NCBI RefSeq assembly: GCF_028622875.1
Contig: NZ_CP117709.1
Span: 4,777,001 to 4,841,000, forward strand
Reading direction: 5' to 3'
Origin: Streptomyces sp. MMBL 11-1
GTDB lineage: Bacteria; Actinomycetota; Actinomycetes; Streptomycetales; Streptomycetaceae
Length of the DNA: 64,000 nucleotides
Below, piece after piece: positions 27,245-41,014 of the stretch. Under the pieces are notes generated by a model. It did no database searches. It worked only from the letters and a program-made list of their open reading frames with translations, and was not told the origin of the DNA. Position 1 is the stretch's first letter; the number at the start of each line of letters is the position of its first letter. The position numbers and the translations under genes are program-made.

Positions 27245-30200
27245 TTGGCCGCCTCGCGCAACGCCTCGACCGCGAATACGAACAACGGTGCCAGCACCGC
27301 CCCGCTGCGCATCTCCTTTGCAAAGATCAAGGAGCCCCTCGAGGTTCCGAACCTCCTCGCGCTGCAGACCGAGAGCTTTGACTGGCTCCTGGGCAACGCC
27401 GCCTGGAAGGCTCGCGTCGAGGCTGCTCTGGACAGTGGACAAGACGTCCCCACCAAGTCCGGCCTGGAGGAGATCTTCGAGGAGATCTCACCGATCGAGG
27501 ACTTCTCCGGGTCGATGTCGCTTACGTTCCGCGACCACCGCTTCGAGCCCCCGAAGAACTCGATCGACGAGTGCAAGGAGCGCGACTTCACGTTCGCCGC
27601 GCCGCTCTTCGTCACGGCCGAGTTCACCAACAACGAGACCGGCGAGATCAAGTCCCAGACGGTCTTCATGGGCGACTTCCCGCTCATGACCAACAAGGGC
27701 ACCTTCGTCATCAACGGCACCGAGCGTGTCGTCGTGTCGCAGCTGGTCCGCTCGCCGGGTGTCTACTTCGACTCCTCCATCGACAAGACGTCCGACAAGG
27801 ACATCTTCTCCGCCAAGATCATCCCGTCCCGGGGTGCCTGGCTGGAGATGGAGATCGACAAGCGCGACATGGTCGGTGTCCGCATCGACCGCAAGCGCAA
27901 GCAGTCCGTCACCGTCCTCCTCAAGGCGCTCGGCTGGAGCACCGAGCAGATCCTGGAGGAGTTCGGCGAGTACGAGTCGATGCGCGCCACCCTGGAGAAG
28001 GACCACACCCAGGGCCAGGACGACGCACTGCTCGACATCTACCGCAAGCTGCGTCCGGGCGAGCCGCCGACGCGCGAGGCCGCTCAGACGCTGCTCGAGA
28101 ACCTCTACTTCAACCCGAAGCGCTACGACCTCGCGAAGGTCGGCCGCTACAAGGTGAACAAGAAGCTCGGCGCCGATGAGCCGCTGGACGCCGGGGTGCT
28201 CACCACCGACGACGTCATCGCGACCATCAAGTACCTGGTCAAGCTGCACGCCGGTGAGACCGAGACGACCGGTGAGTCGGGTCGCGAGATCGTCGTCGAG
28301 ACCGACGACATCGACCACTTCGGCAACCGTCGTCTGCGCAACGTCGGCGAGCTCATCCAGAACCAGGTCCGTACGGGCCTGGCGCGGATGGAGCGCGTCG
28401 TGCGTGAGCGCATGACCACCCAGGACGTCGAGGCGATCACGCCGCAGACCCTGATCAACATCCGGCCGGTCGTCGCCTCCATCAAGGAGTTCTTCGGCAC
28501 CAGCCAGCTGTCGCAGTTCATGGACCAGAACAACCCGCTGTCGGGTCTCACCCACAAGCGCCGCCTGTCGGCTCTTGGCCCGGGTGGTCTCTCCCGTGAG
28601 CGGGCCGGCTTCGAGGTCCGCGACGTGCACCCGTCCCACTACGGACGCATGTGCCCGATCGAGACCCCCGAAGGCCCGAACATCGGTCTGATCGGTTCGC
28701 TCGCCTCGTACGGCCGCGTCAACGCGTTCGGCTTCATCGAGACGCCGTACCGCAAGGTCGTCGACGGCCAGGTCACCGACGACGTCGACTACATCACGGC
28801 CGACGAGGAGGACCGCTTCGTCATCGCCCAGGCGAACGCGACCCTCTCCGAGGAGCTGCGCTTCACCGAGCCCCGCGTCCTGGTCCGCCGCCGTGGCGGA
28901 GAGGTCGACTACGTGCCCGGCACGGACGTCGACTACATGGACGTCTCGCCGCGCCAGATGGTGTCCGTCGCCACCGCGATGATCCCCTTCCTGGAGCACG
29001 ACGACGCCAACCGTGCCCTCATGGGCGCGAACATGATGCGGCAGGCGGTGCCGCTCATCAAGTCGGAGGCCCCGCTCGTCGGCACCGGCATGGAGTACCG
29101 CTGCGCCACCGACGCCGGTGACGTCCTCAAGGCGGAGAAGGACGGTGTGGTCCAGGAGGTCTCCGCGGACTACATCACCGTCACGAACGACGACGGCACG
29201 TACACCACGTACCGCATCGCCAAGTTCATGCGCTCCAACCAGGGCACCTCGGTCAACCAGAAGGTCGTCGTCGCCGAGGGCGACCGGATCGTGGCCGACC
29301 AGGTACTCGCCGACGGACCGGCCACCGAGAACGGTGAGATGGCCCTCGGCAAGAACCTGCTCGTGGCGTTCATGCCGTGGGAGGGTCACAACTACGAGGA
29401 CGCGATCATCCTGTCGCAGCGCCTCGTGCAGGACGACGTCCTCTCCTCGATCCACATCGAGGAGCACGAGGTCGACGCCCGTGACACCAAGCTCGGCCCG
29501 GAGGAGATCACCCGGGACATCCCGAACGTCTCCGAAGAGGTCCTCGCCGACCTCGACGAGCGCGGCATCATCCGGATCGGTGCCGAGGTCGTCGCCGGCG
29601 ACATCCTCGTCGGCAAGGTCACGCCCAAGGGCGAGACCGAGCTGACCCCCGAGGAGCGTCTGCTCCGCGCGATCTTCGGTGAGAAGGCGCGCGAGGTGCG
29701 CGACACCTCGCTGAAGGTGCCGCACGGTGAGATCGGCAAGGTCATCGGCGTCCGCGTCTTCGACCGCGAAGAGGGCGACGAGCTGCCGCCGGGCGTGAAC
29801 CAGCTGGTCCGCGTCTACGTCGCGCAGAAGCGCAAGATCACCGATGGTGACAAGCTCGCCGGCCGTCACGGCAACAAGGGCGTCATCTCCAAGATCCTGC
29901 CGATCGAGGACATGCCGTTCCTGGAGGACGGCACCCCGGTCGACATCATCCTCAACCCGCTGGGTGTCCCGTCCCGAATGAACCCGGGACAGGTCCTGGA
30001 GATCCACCTCGGCTGGCTCGCCAGCCGCGGCTGGGACGTCTCCGGCCTCGGTGACGAGTGGGCCCAGCGCCTGCAGGCCATCGGCGCCGACCAGGTCGCC
30101 CCCGGCACCAACGTCGCCACGCCCGTCTTCGACGGTGCGCGCGAGGACGAGATCACCGGCCTCTTCCAGGCCACGATCCCCAACCGCGACGGCGACCGGC

Positions 30201-30730
30201 TGGTCCAGCCCTCCGGCAAGGCCCAGCTCTTCGACGGCCGCTCCGGCGAGCCGTTCCCGGACCCGGTCTCGGTCGGGTTCATGTACATCCTCAAGCTGCA
30301 CCACCTGGTCGACGACAAGCTGCACGCGCGTTCGACCGGTCCGTACTCCATGATCACCCAGCAGCCGCTGGGTGGTAAGGCACAGTTCGGTGGTCAGCGC
30401 TTCGGTGAGATGGAGGTGTGGGCCCTTGAGGCTTACGGCGCCGCATACGCCCTCCAGGAGCTCCTGACGATCAAGTCCGACGACGTGACCGGCCGCGTGA
30501 AGGTCTACGAGGCCATCGTCAAGGGCGAGAACATCCCCGAGCCCGGCATTCCCGAGTCCTTCAAGGTGCTCATCAAGGAAATGCAGTCGCTCTGCCTCAA
30601 CGTGGAGGTGCTGTCCTCGGACGGCATGTCCATCGAGATGCGCGACACGGACGAGGACGTCTTCCGCGCGGCGGAGGAACTCGGTATCGACCTGTCCCGG
30701 CGCGAGCCGAGCAGCGTCGAAGAGGTCTGA
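27245..30730 (+). CDS. rpoB: DNA-directed RNA polymerase beta subunit
   Basis: Catalytic beta subunit of RNA polymerase, 1161 residues. I choose the TTG at 27245 (product [14 protein letters not shown]) because GGAAGGA lies 8-14 bases upstream and the length equals other Streptomyces RpoB; a GTG at 27215 has no ribosome-binding site. The rifampicin region reads [31 protein letters not shown] with wild-type-like H437 and S442, so a sensitive enzyme is expected. [25 protein letters not shown] is intact. It is followed by rpoC after a hairpin. Confidence 0.97.
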   Translation: MAASRNASTANTNNGASTAPLRISFAKIKEPLEVPNLLALQTESFDWLLGNAAWKARVEAALDSGQDVPTKSGLEEIFEEISPIEDFSGSMSLTFRDHRFEPPKNSIDECKERDFTFAAPLFVTAEFTNNETGEIKSQTVFMGDFPLMTNKGTFVINGTERVVVSQLVRSPGVYFDSSIDKTSDKDIFSAKIIPSRGAWLEMEIDKRDMVGVRIDRKRKQSVTVLLKALGWSTEQILEEFGEYESMRATLEKDHTQGQDDALLDIYRKLRPGEPPTREAAQTLLENLYFNPKRYDLAKVGRYKVNKKLGADEPLDAGVLTTDDVIATIKYLVKLHAGETETTGESGREIVVETDDIDHFGNRRLRNVGELIQNQVRTGLARMERVVRERMTTQDVEAITPQTLINIRPVVASIKEFFGTSQLSQFMDQNNPLSGLTHKRRLSALGPGGLSRERAGFEVRDVHPSHYGRMCPIETPEGPNIGLIGSLASYGRVNAFGFIETPYRKVVDGQVTDDVDYITADEEDRFVIAQANATLSEELRFTEPRVLVRRRGGEVDYVPGTDVDYMDVSPRQMVSVATAMIPFLEHDDANRALMGANMMRQAVPLIKSEAPLVGTGMEYRCATDAGDVLKAEKDGVVQEVSADYITVTNDDGTYTTYRIAKFMRSNQGTSVNQKVVVAEGDRIVADQVLADGPATENGEMALGKNLLVAFMPWEGHNYEDAIILSQRLVQDDVLSSIHIEEHEVDARDTKLGPEEITRDIPNVSEEVLADLDERGIIRIGAEVVAGDILVGKVTPKGETELTPEERLLRAIFGEKAREVRDTSLKVPHGEIGKVIGVRVFDREEGDELPPGVNQLVRVYVAQKRKITDGDKLAGRHGNKGVISKILPIEDMPFLEDGTPVDIILNPLGVPSRMNPGQVLEIHLGWLASRGWDVSGLGDEWAQRLQAIGADQVAPGTNVATPVFDGAREDEITGLFQATIPNRDGDRLVQPSGKAQLFDGRSGEPFPDPVSVGFMYILKLHHLVDDKLHARSTGPYSMITQQPLGGKAQFGGQRFGEMEVWALEAYGAAYALQELLTIKSDDVTGRVKVYEAIVKGENIPEPGIPESFKVLIKEMQSLCLNVEVLSSDGMSIEMRDTDEDVFRAAEELGIDLSRREPSSVEEV

Positions 30731-30736
30731 CGGGCC

Positions 30737-30767
30737 GGCCGGCCGCCTCACCCCGAGGCGGCCGGCC
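30737..30767 (+). other. hairpin between rpoB and rpoC
   Basis: GGCCGGCCGCCTC and GAGGCGGCCGGCC form a perfect 13-base stem around acccc. It lies 7 bases past the rpoB stop and 61 bases before rpoC. It could be a processing site or weak attenuator; no T run follows. Confidence 0.65.
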
Positions 30768-30828
30768 CTCCCCGGACCCGTTCAGACCATTGATTTTGAC
30801 GAGACCCCGAAAGAGGGATTGACGACAA

Positions 30829-34728
<3,900 letters not shown>

Positions 34729-34751
34729 GCGAGTGGCTTTCGCCTGAACGA

Positions 34752-34796
34752 CCGGAGGGCGGTCATCCCGTACGCAACGGGGTGGCCGCCCTCCGG
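34752..34796 (+). terminator. terminator after rpoC
   Basis: CCGGAGGGCGG and CCGCCCTCCGG form the base of a stem continued by imperfect pairs (tcatcccgt/acggggtgg). It also lies just past the last gene of the minus-strand tail operon, so it may serve both directions. Confidence 0.82.
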
Positions 34797-34815
34797 CGTG
34801 TGCGGGGCCGGCCGC

Positions 34816-35076
34816 TCAGCGGAGCGTCTCCCACACGGCGATGGCGACCCCGGCGGTCGCGGTGAGCGCGGCGATGCTCGCCAGCGGCCACCGGGACCGC
34901 TCCAGCAGATCCAGCCGGGCCTCGTGGTCGGCGAGCTGCTTGTCGGTCTGGTCGCTGCGCTGCACCAGCAGCGCCAGCTGGCCGTCGGCGCGGGCGAAGC
35001 CGGCCTCCAGGCTGCCGCGCATCCGCTCCAGCTCCAGGGCGACGGCCACCGGGTTGTTCGGGTCGGTGTCGGTCAT
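34816..35076 (-). CDS. XhlA-like holin-associated protein
   Basis: An 86-residue protein with a predicted coiled coil (ELERMRGSLEAGFARADGQLALLVQRSDQTDKQLADHEARLDLLER, about 15-62) followed by one C-terminal membrane helix (WPLASIAALTATAGVAIAVWETL). This coiled-coil-then-helix layout resembles haemolysin XhlA, which acts with holins in phage-like lysis modules. The start overlaps the preceding gene's stop by 4 bases. It is the last gene of the tail operon. Confidence 0.6.
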   Translation of the reverse strand: MTDTDPNNPVAVALELERMRGSLEAGFARADGQLALLVQRSDQTDKQLADHEARLDLLERSRWPLASIAALTATAGVAIAVWETLR

Positions 35077-35300
35077 GGGCGGCCCTCCGGCGGGTCGGTG
35101 CGCAGCCAGGGCGGCAGCAGGATCTGGACGCCCGGCAGGGCCATCACCCGCGTCACCGCCCCCGCGACGGCCAGGGCCCCGGCGACCCGGGGCAGGGTCG
35201 CGGGGACGCCGGACGCGTCCACGAGTGCGGGCAGGAGCACGGCAAGGGCGAGGGCCGTCTGCAGGACGGTACGGGCGGTACGCCGGGCGGCGTCGGACAT
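35073..35300 (-). CDS. holin-like small membrane protein
   Basis: A 75-residue protein with two hydrophobic segments (VLQTALALAVLLPALVDA and RVAGALAVAGAVTRVMAL) and a charged C terminus. Size, membrane topology and position directly after an amidase endolysin fit a phage holin, which would let the endolysin through the membrane. No specific family motif is recognisable, so the call rests on context. Confidence 0.6.
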   Translation of the reverse strand: MSDAARRTARTVLQTALALAVLLPALVDASGVPATLPRVAGALAVAGAVTRVMALPGVQILLPPWLRTDPPEGRP

Positions 35301-35319
35301 GGCAGGCTCCTCAACTCGG

Positions 35320-36246
35320 CTACGGCTTCTTCGCGGTGTACGGGACCTTCAGCGCGTTCCAGGACGTGCGGCCCGGCCAGCCGTCGGCCTCGGCGCCCCG
35401 GAAGCCGAGCTTGCGCTGCCAGGCGGCGTAGGAGCGGCGGTCGGCCTCGGTCCAGCGGGGGCCGGGGCCGACGGCGTACGAGGCGCACCCCTCGGCAGCC
35501 AGCCGCCGGCCCATCGCGGTGACGACGGGGGAGGTGGGGCGGGAGGTGAAGAAGGCGGCCCCGGGGAAGGGCTGGTAGCGGGGGGTGGTGGGGGTGCCGG
35601 GCTTCGAGGGCCGGGCGGGCGGCCGGGCCGGGGCGGCCAGGCGGTTGGTGACGCGGGTGCGCATCGACGGCATGGTGAAGCCGCGCGGGTCGATCTTGGC
35701 CGCCGACCACTCCGCGTGGCCGATGACGGAGCGGGCGCTCCAGCCGTGGGCCCGGCAGATCGCGGCCGACGCGCGTTCGATCGCGTCGAGCTGGGCGGCG
35801 GGCCAGGGGTCCTTGCCGTCGCCGAGGTTCACGCACTCGAATCCGTAGAAGCGGGCGTTGCCGTCGACCGCTCCGGCGCTGCCGTCGTGGGCGCGCGGGG
35901 CGGGCGGCCGGTCGCCGTAGTCCTCCGCGACGACGCGCCGGAGCACCTCCGGGTCGCCGCCGCCCGCGTGGTTGGCGCGGCCGGCCGAGATCAGGTGGAC
36001 GGTGCCGGCCTTGTCGATGACGCCGTGGCAGAGCGGGCCGGGGAGGGAGGCGTAGCCGTCGCGGCAGAGGGCGACGGAGGCGGCGCTTCCGCTGCTGACG
36101 GTGTGGTGGATCATCACCCCGTTCACGGGGCCCCAGGCACCTTTGTGGTTGCGGTCGTGGGTGCGCCAGCCCGGATGCTCGACGACGGTGACGCCTTCGG
36201 CGTGCAGCGCGGCGAGCAGTCGGCCGGCGGTGAGTGGTGTGGCCAC
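35320..36246 (-). CDS. N-acetylmuramoyl-L-alanine amidase endolysin with C-terminal peptidoglycan-binding domain
   Basis: Peptidoglycan hydrolase of 308 residues. The GTG at 36246 (M-ATPLTAGRLLAALHAEG) has GGAAGGA 11-17 bases upstream. The amidase_2/PGRP domain spans about 25-195: IHHTV gives the first zinc His (47/48), VIGHAEW the second (177), and KIDPRGF the Asp (186). A Pro/Lys linker leads to a C-terminal peptidoglycan-binding fold (about 235-305, MGRRLAAEG..TEADRRSYAAWQRKLG..WPGRTSWNAL). It has no signal peptide, in keeping with holin-dependent release. It is the lysis enzyme of the tail cluster. Confidence 0.9.
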   Translation of the reverse strand: MATPLTAGRLLAALHAEGVTVVEHPGWRTHDRNHKGAWGPVNGVMIHHTVSSGSAASVALCRDGYASLPGPLCHGVIDKAGTVHLISAGRANHAGGGDPEVLRRVVAEDYGDRPPAPRAHDGSAGAVDGNARFYGFECVNLGDGKDPWPAAQLDAIERASAAICRAHGWSARSVIGHAEWSAAKIDPRGFTMPSMRTRVTNRLAAPARPPARPSKPGTPTTPRYQPFPGAAFFTSRPTSPVVTAMGRRLAAEGCASYAVGPGPRWTEADRRSYAAWQRKLGFRGAEADGWPGRTSWNALKVPYTAKKP

Positions 36247-36350
36247 GGGTGGCGGTCCTTCCGGTGTACGGGTACAGGGCCCGGCGGAGCCCCGTACCCG
36301 GTGGGGCGTGGTGGGTACGGGGCTCGGCGTGCGGGCCCGGGGGGGTGGGG

Positions 36351-37817
36351 TCAGGACAGCGCGGCCCAGATGGCGTTGGAGTCGGCGACGACGGTGTTCT
36401 GCACGCTCGGGTTGAAGCTGGTGGGCAGGGAGGTCTGGCCGGTGACGCCGAGGCGGCCGTGGCGGACGAAGTACCCCGGCATCCGGGCGCTGCCGCCCGG
36501 GGCCTGGCCCACGCTGGAGCCGCGCAGGAAGGCGGGGCCGCCGTTGGTGGGGTTGGGGCCGTTGATCACCAGGCCCACCCAGTAGTTGCCCGGGGCCGCG
36601 TTGTACTGGACGGTGAGCGGGCAGATCACCGTCTGGCCCTCGGTCTTGGGGATCAGCGTGTTCAGCGAGGCGGTCACCCCGACGCGGGCCCCGGCGCTCG
36701 TGTAGAGCCCCGCGTAGGAGGCGGCGCCCAGGGTGCCGCCCCCGTACCCCGGGACGTAGAAGGCGATGTTCTTCACGAGCTTGGGTGCGTGCAGCGGGAT
36801 GCCGATGAGGTAGACCCAGCCGTTGATGCAGTACTGCGGGGTCGAGGCGGAACCGCACGCCGGGTCGAAGGCCCACCCGGCGAACCCGACGGCGGACGGG
36901 GACCAGGTCCCCGCCGAGGAGACCGCGTCCACGTAGCCCCGGCGGGCGAGGTGGTCGGCGGTGGCGGGGGAAGCGGTCGTGACCGGCGGTGCGGTGAAGG
37001 TCTTCGTGCCGTCGATGGTCTGGTTGCCGGTGAGCAGCACCGCGTCGCCGCTCGCCACGGCGGAGACGTCGGACGCGGTCAGGACGACCGGGCCGGTGCG
37101 GCCGTTGACCGAGGTGACGGGGGAGCCGTCGATGGCCAGGTAGCGGGCGTCGCCCGCCGCCTGGGACAGGGCCCCCACATCGGAGGCGGCGAGGAGCACG
37201 TCGCCGGTCTGGCCGTTGACCGAGGCCACGGCGCCGCCGCCGGCCGGGAGCTGGGCGGACGGGACCAGGCCGTCGGCGCCGAGGGAGGCGACACCGCCGG
37301 GGGCGCCGACGCGGTCGGCGGCGACCGCGGAGACGTCGGCGGCGCTCAGGACGATGTCCGGGTCGGACTTCCCGTTGACCGAGTGCACGGTTCCGGCCGG
37401 GCCGGCCGGCCCCTGCGGGCCGAGCTCGCCCGGCGGGCCCGCCGGGCCGGGTACGGCGACGTACTGCGGGGTGGCCGGGTCGGCCGGGGCGATGTCGGCG
37501 AGGTCGACGGTGGGGTGGCCGGCGCTCAGCGCGATCTGGTAGCTGCGGCTGCCGCGGCCGAGGCCGGAGAGCCGCTCGGTGACGGTGTACGTCCACACCG
37601 CCGGGTTCCAGCCCGGGCCGTCGGTGGCGGGCAGGACGACCTGGAGCCGGCCCTCGGCGTCGAGCGTGGCGCGCGTGGGGCCGCCCAGGAAGAGGTCCTC
37701 CCCGGCGTGGGTGAGCAGCGCGGGCGGGCGGAAGTCGACGGTGCCGCTCATGGGGCGGCCGTCGGGGGTGAGGTAGCGGGCGGTGAGGGTGACGGTCGGG
37801 ATGCTCGGTGGCAGCAC
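36351..37817 (-). CDS. phage tail fibre-like protein with collagen-like stretch and SVNG repeats
   Basis: A 488-residue protein from a GTG with AAGGAG 6 bases upstream. The N-terminal domain (about 1-120) probably joins the tail. A short collagen-like segment follows (GPAGPPGELGPQGPAGPAG). Then come three repeats of the tail-fibre motif: VHSVNGKSDPDIVLSAADVSAVA, VASVNGQTGDVLLAASDVGALS and VTSVNGRTGPVVLTASDVSAVA. The C-terminal 200 residues are unlike the rest and are the likely receptor-binding head. It lies between the baseplate genes and the endolysin, the usual fibre position. Confidence 0.85.
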   Translation of the reverse strand: MLPPSIPTVTLTARYLTPDGRPMSGTVDFRPPALLTHAGEDLFLGGPTRATLDAEGRLQVVLPATDGPGWNPAVWTYTVTERLSGLGRGSRSYQIALSAGHPTVDLADIAPADPATPQYVAVPGPAGPPGELGPQGPAGPAGTVHSVNGKSDPDIVLSAADVSAVAADRVGAPGGVASLGADGLVPSAQLPAGGGAVASVNGQTGDVLLAASDVGALSQAAGDARYLAIDGSPVTSVNGRTGPVVLTASDVSAVASGDAVLLTGNQTIDGTKTFTAPPVTTASPATADHLARRGYVDAVSSAGTWSPSAVGFAGWAFDPACGSASTPQYCINGWVYLIGIPLHAPKLVKNIAFYVPGYGGGTLGAASYAGLYTSAGARVGVTASLNTLIPKTEGQTVICPLTVQYNAAPGNYWVGLVINGPNPTNGGPAFLRGSSVGQAPGGSARMPGYFVRHGRLGVTGQTSLPTSFNPSVQNTVVADSNAIWAALS

Positions 37818-37917
37818 GAAAACTCCTTGGGTGAGGTGGGCGGCCCGTCCGGCCGGGCGTGAGGGGGTCCGGCCGGACGGGCGTGGTTCGGTGGGGCGGA
37901 TGCGGTTCGGGGAGGGG

Positions 37918-38634
37918 TCAGGACTCCAGGCCGTACAGCGTCAGCGGGCGGCAGCGGATCGTCGTGCCGGGGGTCGTGACCCGGGCCTGGATCTCGAACG
38001 TCACCGTCGCCCCGTAGTCCGCCGCCATCCGCTCCGTGAGCACCAGCCCCGCCCCGGGGCCGCCGACCGGGCCCACCTGGTCGCCGTCCACGAGGAGCCG
38101 TACCTCGCCGCCCGCGTCGCCCTCCGCGGCTATCCGGCAGTGCAGCCGGGGATGCTGGACGAGGCCGGGGCCCCGGTGGAGCGTGGTCCAGGCGGTGGCG
38201 CCGGTGGACTCCCAGCGGGCCGTGTCCACGGGGGCCGGGAGCGCGAACGGGATGTAGGGGCGGGCGAGACCTCCCCGTACGGTGTCGTCGGCGACGACGG
38301 CGTTGCCCCGGCGGTCCAGGATCTGCACCGCCTGGACCGGCAGGGTGTCGGGCGCCCCGGTCCAGACGGTCAGCGCCAGCGAGCCGTCGTCGCGGCGGAC
38401 GACCAGCCCCTGCTGCGGGGTGTCCTCGTCCCGGTCGGGATGGACCCGGCCCAGGTACAGGAGGTCCTGGTCGCCCGCGGTGCGTACCCGCAGCCGGCCG
38501 CGCTCACCGATGACGACCTCGCCGCCCACGATGCTGTTCTGCGCCGGGGTGGTGTTGGCGCTGCCCATCAGCTCCCTGACCTGGCGTTCCAGGGCGCGGA
38601 TGCGGTCGAGCAGGTCGGTGGGGATGATCGCCAC
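37918..38634 (-). CDS. tail/baseplate-associated protein, unknown family
   Basis: A 238-residue protein from a GTG, 2 bases after the Gp37-like gene's stop. The N terminus (AIIPTDLLDRIRALERQVRELM) looks like a short coiled coil. A beta-rich middle follows (VVIGERGRLRVRTAGDQDLLYLG) and a C-terminal domain with VRLLVDGDQVGPVGGPGAG and TVTFEIQARV. Proteins of this size often follow the hub gene in actinobacteriophage tails, but I do not recognise a defined family. A structural role is inferred from context. Confidence 0.6.
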   Translation of the reverse strand: MAIIPTDLLDRIRALERQVRELMGSANTTPAQNSIVGGEVVIGERGRLRVRTAGDQDLLYLGRVHPDRDEDTPQQGLVVRRDDGSLALTVWTGAPDTLPVQAVQILDRRGNAVVADDTVRGGLARPYIPFALPAPVDTARWESTGATAWTTLHRGPGLVQHPRLHCRIAAEGDAGGEVRLLVDGDQVGPVGGPGAGLVLTERMAADYGATVTFEIQARVTTPGTTIRCRPLTLYGLES

Positions 38635-38636
38635 GG

Positions 38637-39743
38637 TCAGGCTCCTTCCAGGTAGAGAACGGCTGTCTCCTGCTTGGTGCGCTGCGGCGGGGTGACGGCC
38701 ATGCCGACGATCCGGTAGTGCGCGTCGAGCCCCTCGTGGTGCCACAGGTCGTGGACGCGCAGCCGGATGCGGGCGCCGAGCAGGGCGGGGGTGATCCGCC
38801 CGTCGAGCCGTACGGTCAGCTCCGGGATGACCTCGGGCCGGCGCTGCCGGGACAGCTCGGCGCGGGCCAGTGAGCGCAGGGTCGCCCCGTCGCTCACCCC
38901 GCCGTGGTCGGAGGTGAGCTCCAGCCGGGGCCAGCCCTGGGCGAGTTCGCCGGGGAGTTCCTCGGCGACCGTCAGCGGCTCGGACCCCTGGGACTGGTCG
39001 GTGTTGGCCGATTCGCCGCGGGCCACCCAGACGTTCGCCTGGACGGTCGAGTCGGTGGGCAGGCTGTAGGTGAGGACGGGCCCGGGGTGGTCCAGCACGA
39101 TGTCGTTGTGGCCGGTCCTGATCTGCGGGTGGCCGAGCTGGAGACGTTTGACCCGGTTGCCCGCGGCGTCCCGGTAGCAGTGGATGCGCCACTCGAAGCC
39201 GTCGTTCAACTGCCCGAGCTTGTCGAGCAGTTCGCGGACCCGGGCGAGCGCCGAGTAGGCGTGGGCGTAGTCCCGTACGACGCCCGACCGCTCGTGGCCG
39301 AGGCTGATGCCGATGTCGCCGCCCGGCTGCTCCTGGGCGTGGGCGACGAGCGTGCGGGCGATGTCGAACTGGTCCAGCCCGGTGCCGGTCAGGTCCTGGC
39401 TCAGAATGCGGTGGTCCAGGTAGGAGTCGAACGTTCCGGCCTGGAACTGCACGGTGAGCCGGCCCTGTTCGTCGGAGGCCGGGGTGCAGGTCCACAGGAC
39501 GCCGCCCCACCAGATGTCCCCGTCCCGCTCCAGCCAGACCGCGGTGCGGCCGGGCTGGAGCGCGGCCCGGGCCCGGGCCGCGAGCGCCCCCTGGGGGAGC
39601 GGGACGGTGGCGGTGAGGGAGCCCGGTTTGCCGATGAAGTCGTCGAACTTGGTCTCCGTCAGGGGCAGGACGTCCAGCAGGCGGTCGGTGCGCAGGTCGC
39701 AGAAGAGGGCCCGGTAGACGGGGGCGGGGGAGGCAGGGCTCAT
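38637..39743 (-). CDS. siphovirus Gp37-like tail hub protein
   Basis: A 368-residue protein that fits the ReqiPepy6 Gp37-like family of siphophage tail/baseplate proteins. It begins with a strand-rich region (VYRALFCDLRTDRLLDVLPLTETKFDDFIGKPGSLTATVPLP), then RTAVWLERDGDIWWGGVLWTCTP and FQAGTFDSYLDHRIL. The C-terminal part contains ARAELSRQRRPEVIPELTVRLDG and LLGARIRLRVHDLW, typical of the hub fold that binds the tape measure end. It lies just downstream of Dit and the baseplate gene. The family assignment is by motif memory, not by search. Confidence 0.75.
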   Translation of the reverse strand: MSPASPAPVYRALFCDLRTDRLLDVLPLTETKFDDFIGKPGSLTATVPLPQGALAARARAALQPGRTAVWLERDGDIWWGGVLWTCTPASDEQGRLTVQFQAGTFDSYLDHRILSQDLTGTGLDQFDIARTLVAHAQEQPGGDIGISLGHERSGVVRDYAHAYSALARVRELLDKLGQLNDGFEWRIHCYRDAAGNRVKRLQLGHPQIRTGHNDIVLDHPGPVLTYSLPTDSTVQANVWVARGESANTDQSQGSEPLTVAEELPGELAQGWPRLELTSDHGGVSDGATLRSLARAELSRQRRPEVIPELTVRLDGRITPALLGARIRLRVHDLWHHEGLDAHYRIVGMAVTPPQRTKQETAVLYLEGA

Positions 39744-39751
39744 CGGCTGCC

Positions 39752-40954
39752 TCACAGGACCGGGTCGACGCGGATGAAGCGGTTGTCGAACCAGCCCCGG
39801 TTGCTGGTGGCGGAGGTGCAGTAGGCGGAGACGGCCGTGTGGACGGCGCCCGGCTGGAGACCCGTGACGCGGAAGGTGGCCGACACCGAGGTCGGCGCCT
39901 TGGACCCGACGCCCGCCGAACGGGTCTCGTGGGCCGGGGAGACCAGGACCCCGTCCTTGCGGATGTTGGCGCTCATCCGGCACCACTGGCCATCGACCCC
40001 GGTGTTCCCCAGGAAGCCCAGCGTCACGAAGACCGCGCCGGAGACCGGGACGGTGAACGTCGCCGTGATGGTGGGGCCGGTGGTGTCGCTGACCGCCTCC
40101 ACCCAGGCGGTGGAGTCGCAGTACCCGCCGTCGGTGTTGTTCGCCCAGGCGGACGCGGTGACGGCGGGCCGCCAGACGGTGCCGTCCCAGCGCTGGAGCC
40201 GCCCGCCCTCGTCGCGGTACTGGCCGGTGTACTCCCCGGTCGCGAGCGCGCCCTGCGGGGCGATGCCGCCGATCTGGCGCGGGTAGCCGACCCAGCGGGT
40301 GCCGTCCCAGCGCTGGTAATCCGTGACGGTGTCCCGGTACTGGCCGACGTATCCGCCGGGGACGTCGCGGGCCCAGGACTCCGCGAGGATGCCGCCGACG
40401 GCCACCGTGGGGACCCGCAGGTCGTAGACGGCGTTGGCCCAGTCGATGCCGCCGGTCCCGGCGGAGGCACCGGCCGGGATCCGGACCTGGGCGAGGGGGA
40501 GGGAGGTGGGCGGGAGGCGCGGCGGCTCCGGCGACGCGGCCGGCGCGCCCTGGACGACCTCCAGAACGGCCTCGGTACGGCCGTCCTCGTCGTCGAACTG
40601 GGCGTCGAGGACCCGCAGGACCACCACGTCGATCCGGGGGTTGGAGGCGTTGCCGTCGTCGAAGGCGACCTCGGTGTAGTCGGTGAGGACGACCGGGTAG
40701 GCCCCGGCCGGCCCCCGGCCCTGGATCACGGCGCGGCCCGGGGCGACGGTGGCCCGCATGCCCGCGACCTCGCCGTACACGTACAGCGCGGACATCAGGT
40801 GCGCGCCGTTCTCGGAGCCGGGGATCACGCCCCCGGCGCTGGTGAGGGCCCCGGTCGGGGCCATGGTTCCGACCGGTGCGAGGCGGGTGTCGGCCCGGGA
40901 CTGGCCGGATTCGGTCTCGGTGCGGTTGATCAGCCAGGCGCTGCGTACGGGCAT
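39752..40954 (-). CDS. putative minor tail/baseplate protein with internal repeats
   Basis: A 400-residue protein with AGGAGG 8 bases before its ATG. The N-terminal half (LINRTETESGQSRADTRLAPVGTMAP, AVIQGRGPAGAYPVVLTDYTEVAFDDGNASNPRIDVVVLRV) resembles a class of actinophage minor tail proteins. The middle has a duplicated motif, GQYRDTVTDYQRWDGTRWVGY and GQYRDEGGRLQRWDGTVWRPA. The C-terminal part is strand-rich with paired Cys residues (GGYCDSTAW, GQWCRMS, SAYCTS). It may contact the receptor or the cell surface. Function inferred from context. Confidence 0.6.
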   Translation of the reverse strand: MPVRSAWLINRTETESGQSRADTRLAPVGTMAPTGALTSAGGVIPGSENGAHLMSALYVYGEVAGMRATVAPGRAVIQGRGPAGAYPVVLTDYTEVAFDDGNASNPRIDVVVLRVLDAQFDDEDGRTEAVLEVVQGAPAASPEPPRLPPTSLPLAQVRIPAGASAGTGGIDWANAVYDLRVPTVAVGGILAESWARDVPGGYVGQYRDTVTDYQRWDGTRWVGYPRQIGGIAPQGALATGEYTGQYRDEGGRLQRWDGTVWRPAVTASAWANNTDGGYCDSTAWVEAVSDTTGPTITATFTVPVSGAVFVTLGFLGNTGVDGQWCRMSANIRKDGVLVSPAHETRSAGVGSKAPTSVSATFRVTGLQPGAVHTAVSAYCTSATSNRGWFDNRFIRVDPVL

Positions 40955-41014
40955 GGAAGTCCTCCTGGGAGCGGAGCGGGTGGGATGTCTCGGCGGGGCC
41001 GGAGCCCCGTGGTC

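Noticed and set aside
28490..28590. Rifampicin-resistant RpoB allele
   Set aside because: The residues at the known resistance positions (for example H437 and S442) are wild-type-like.
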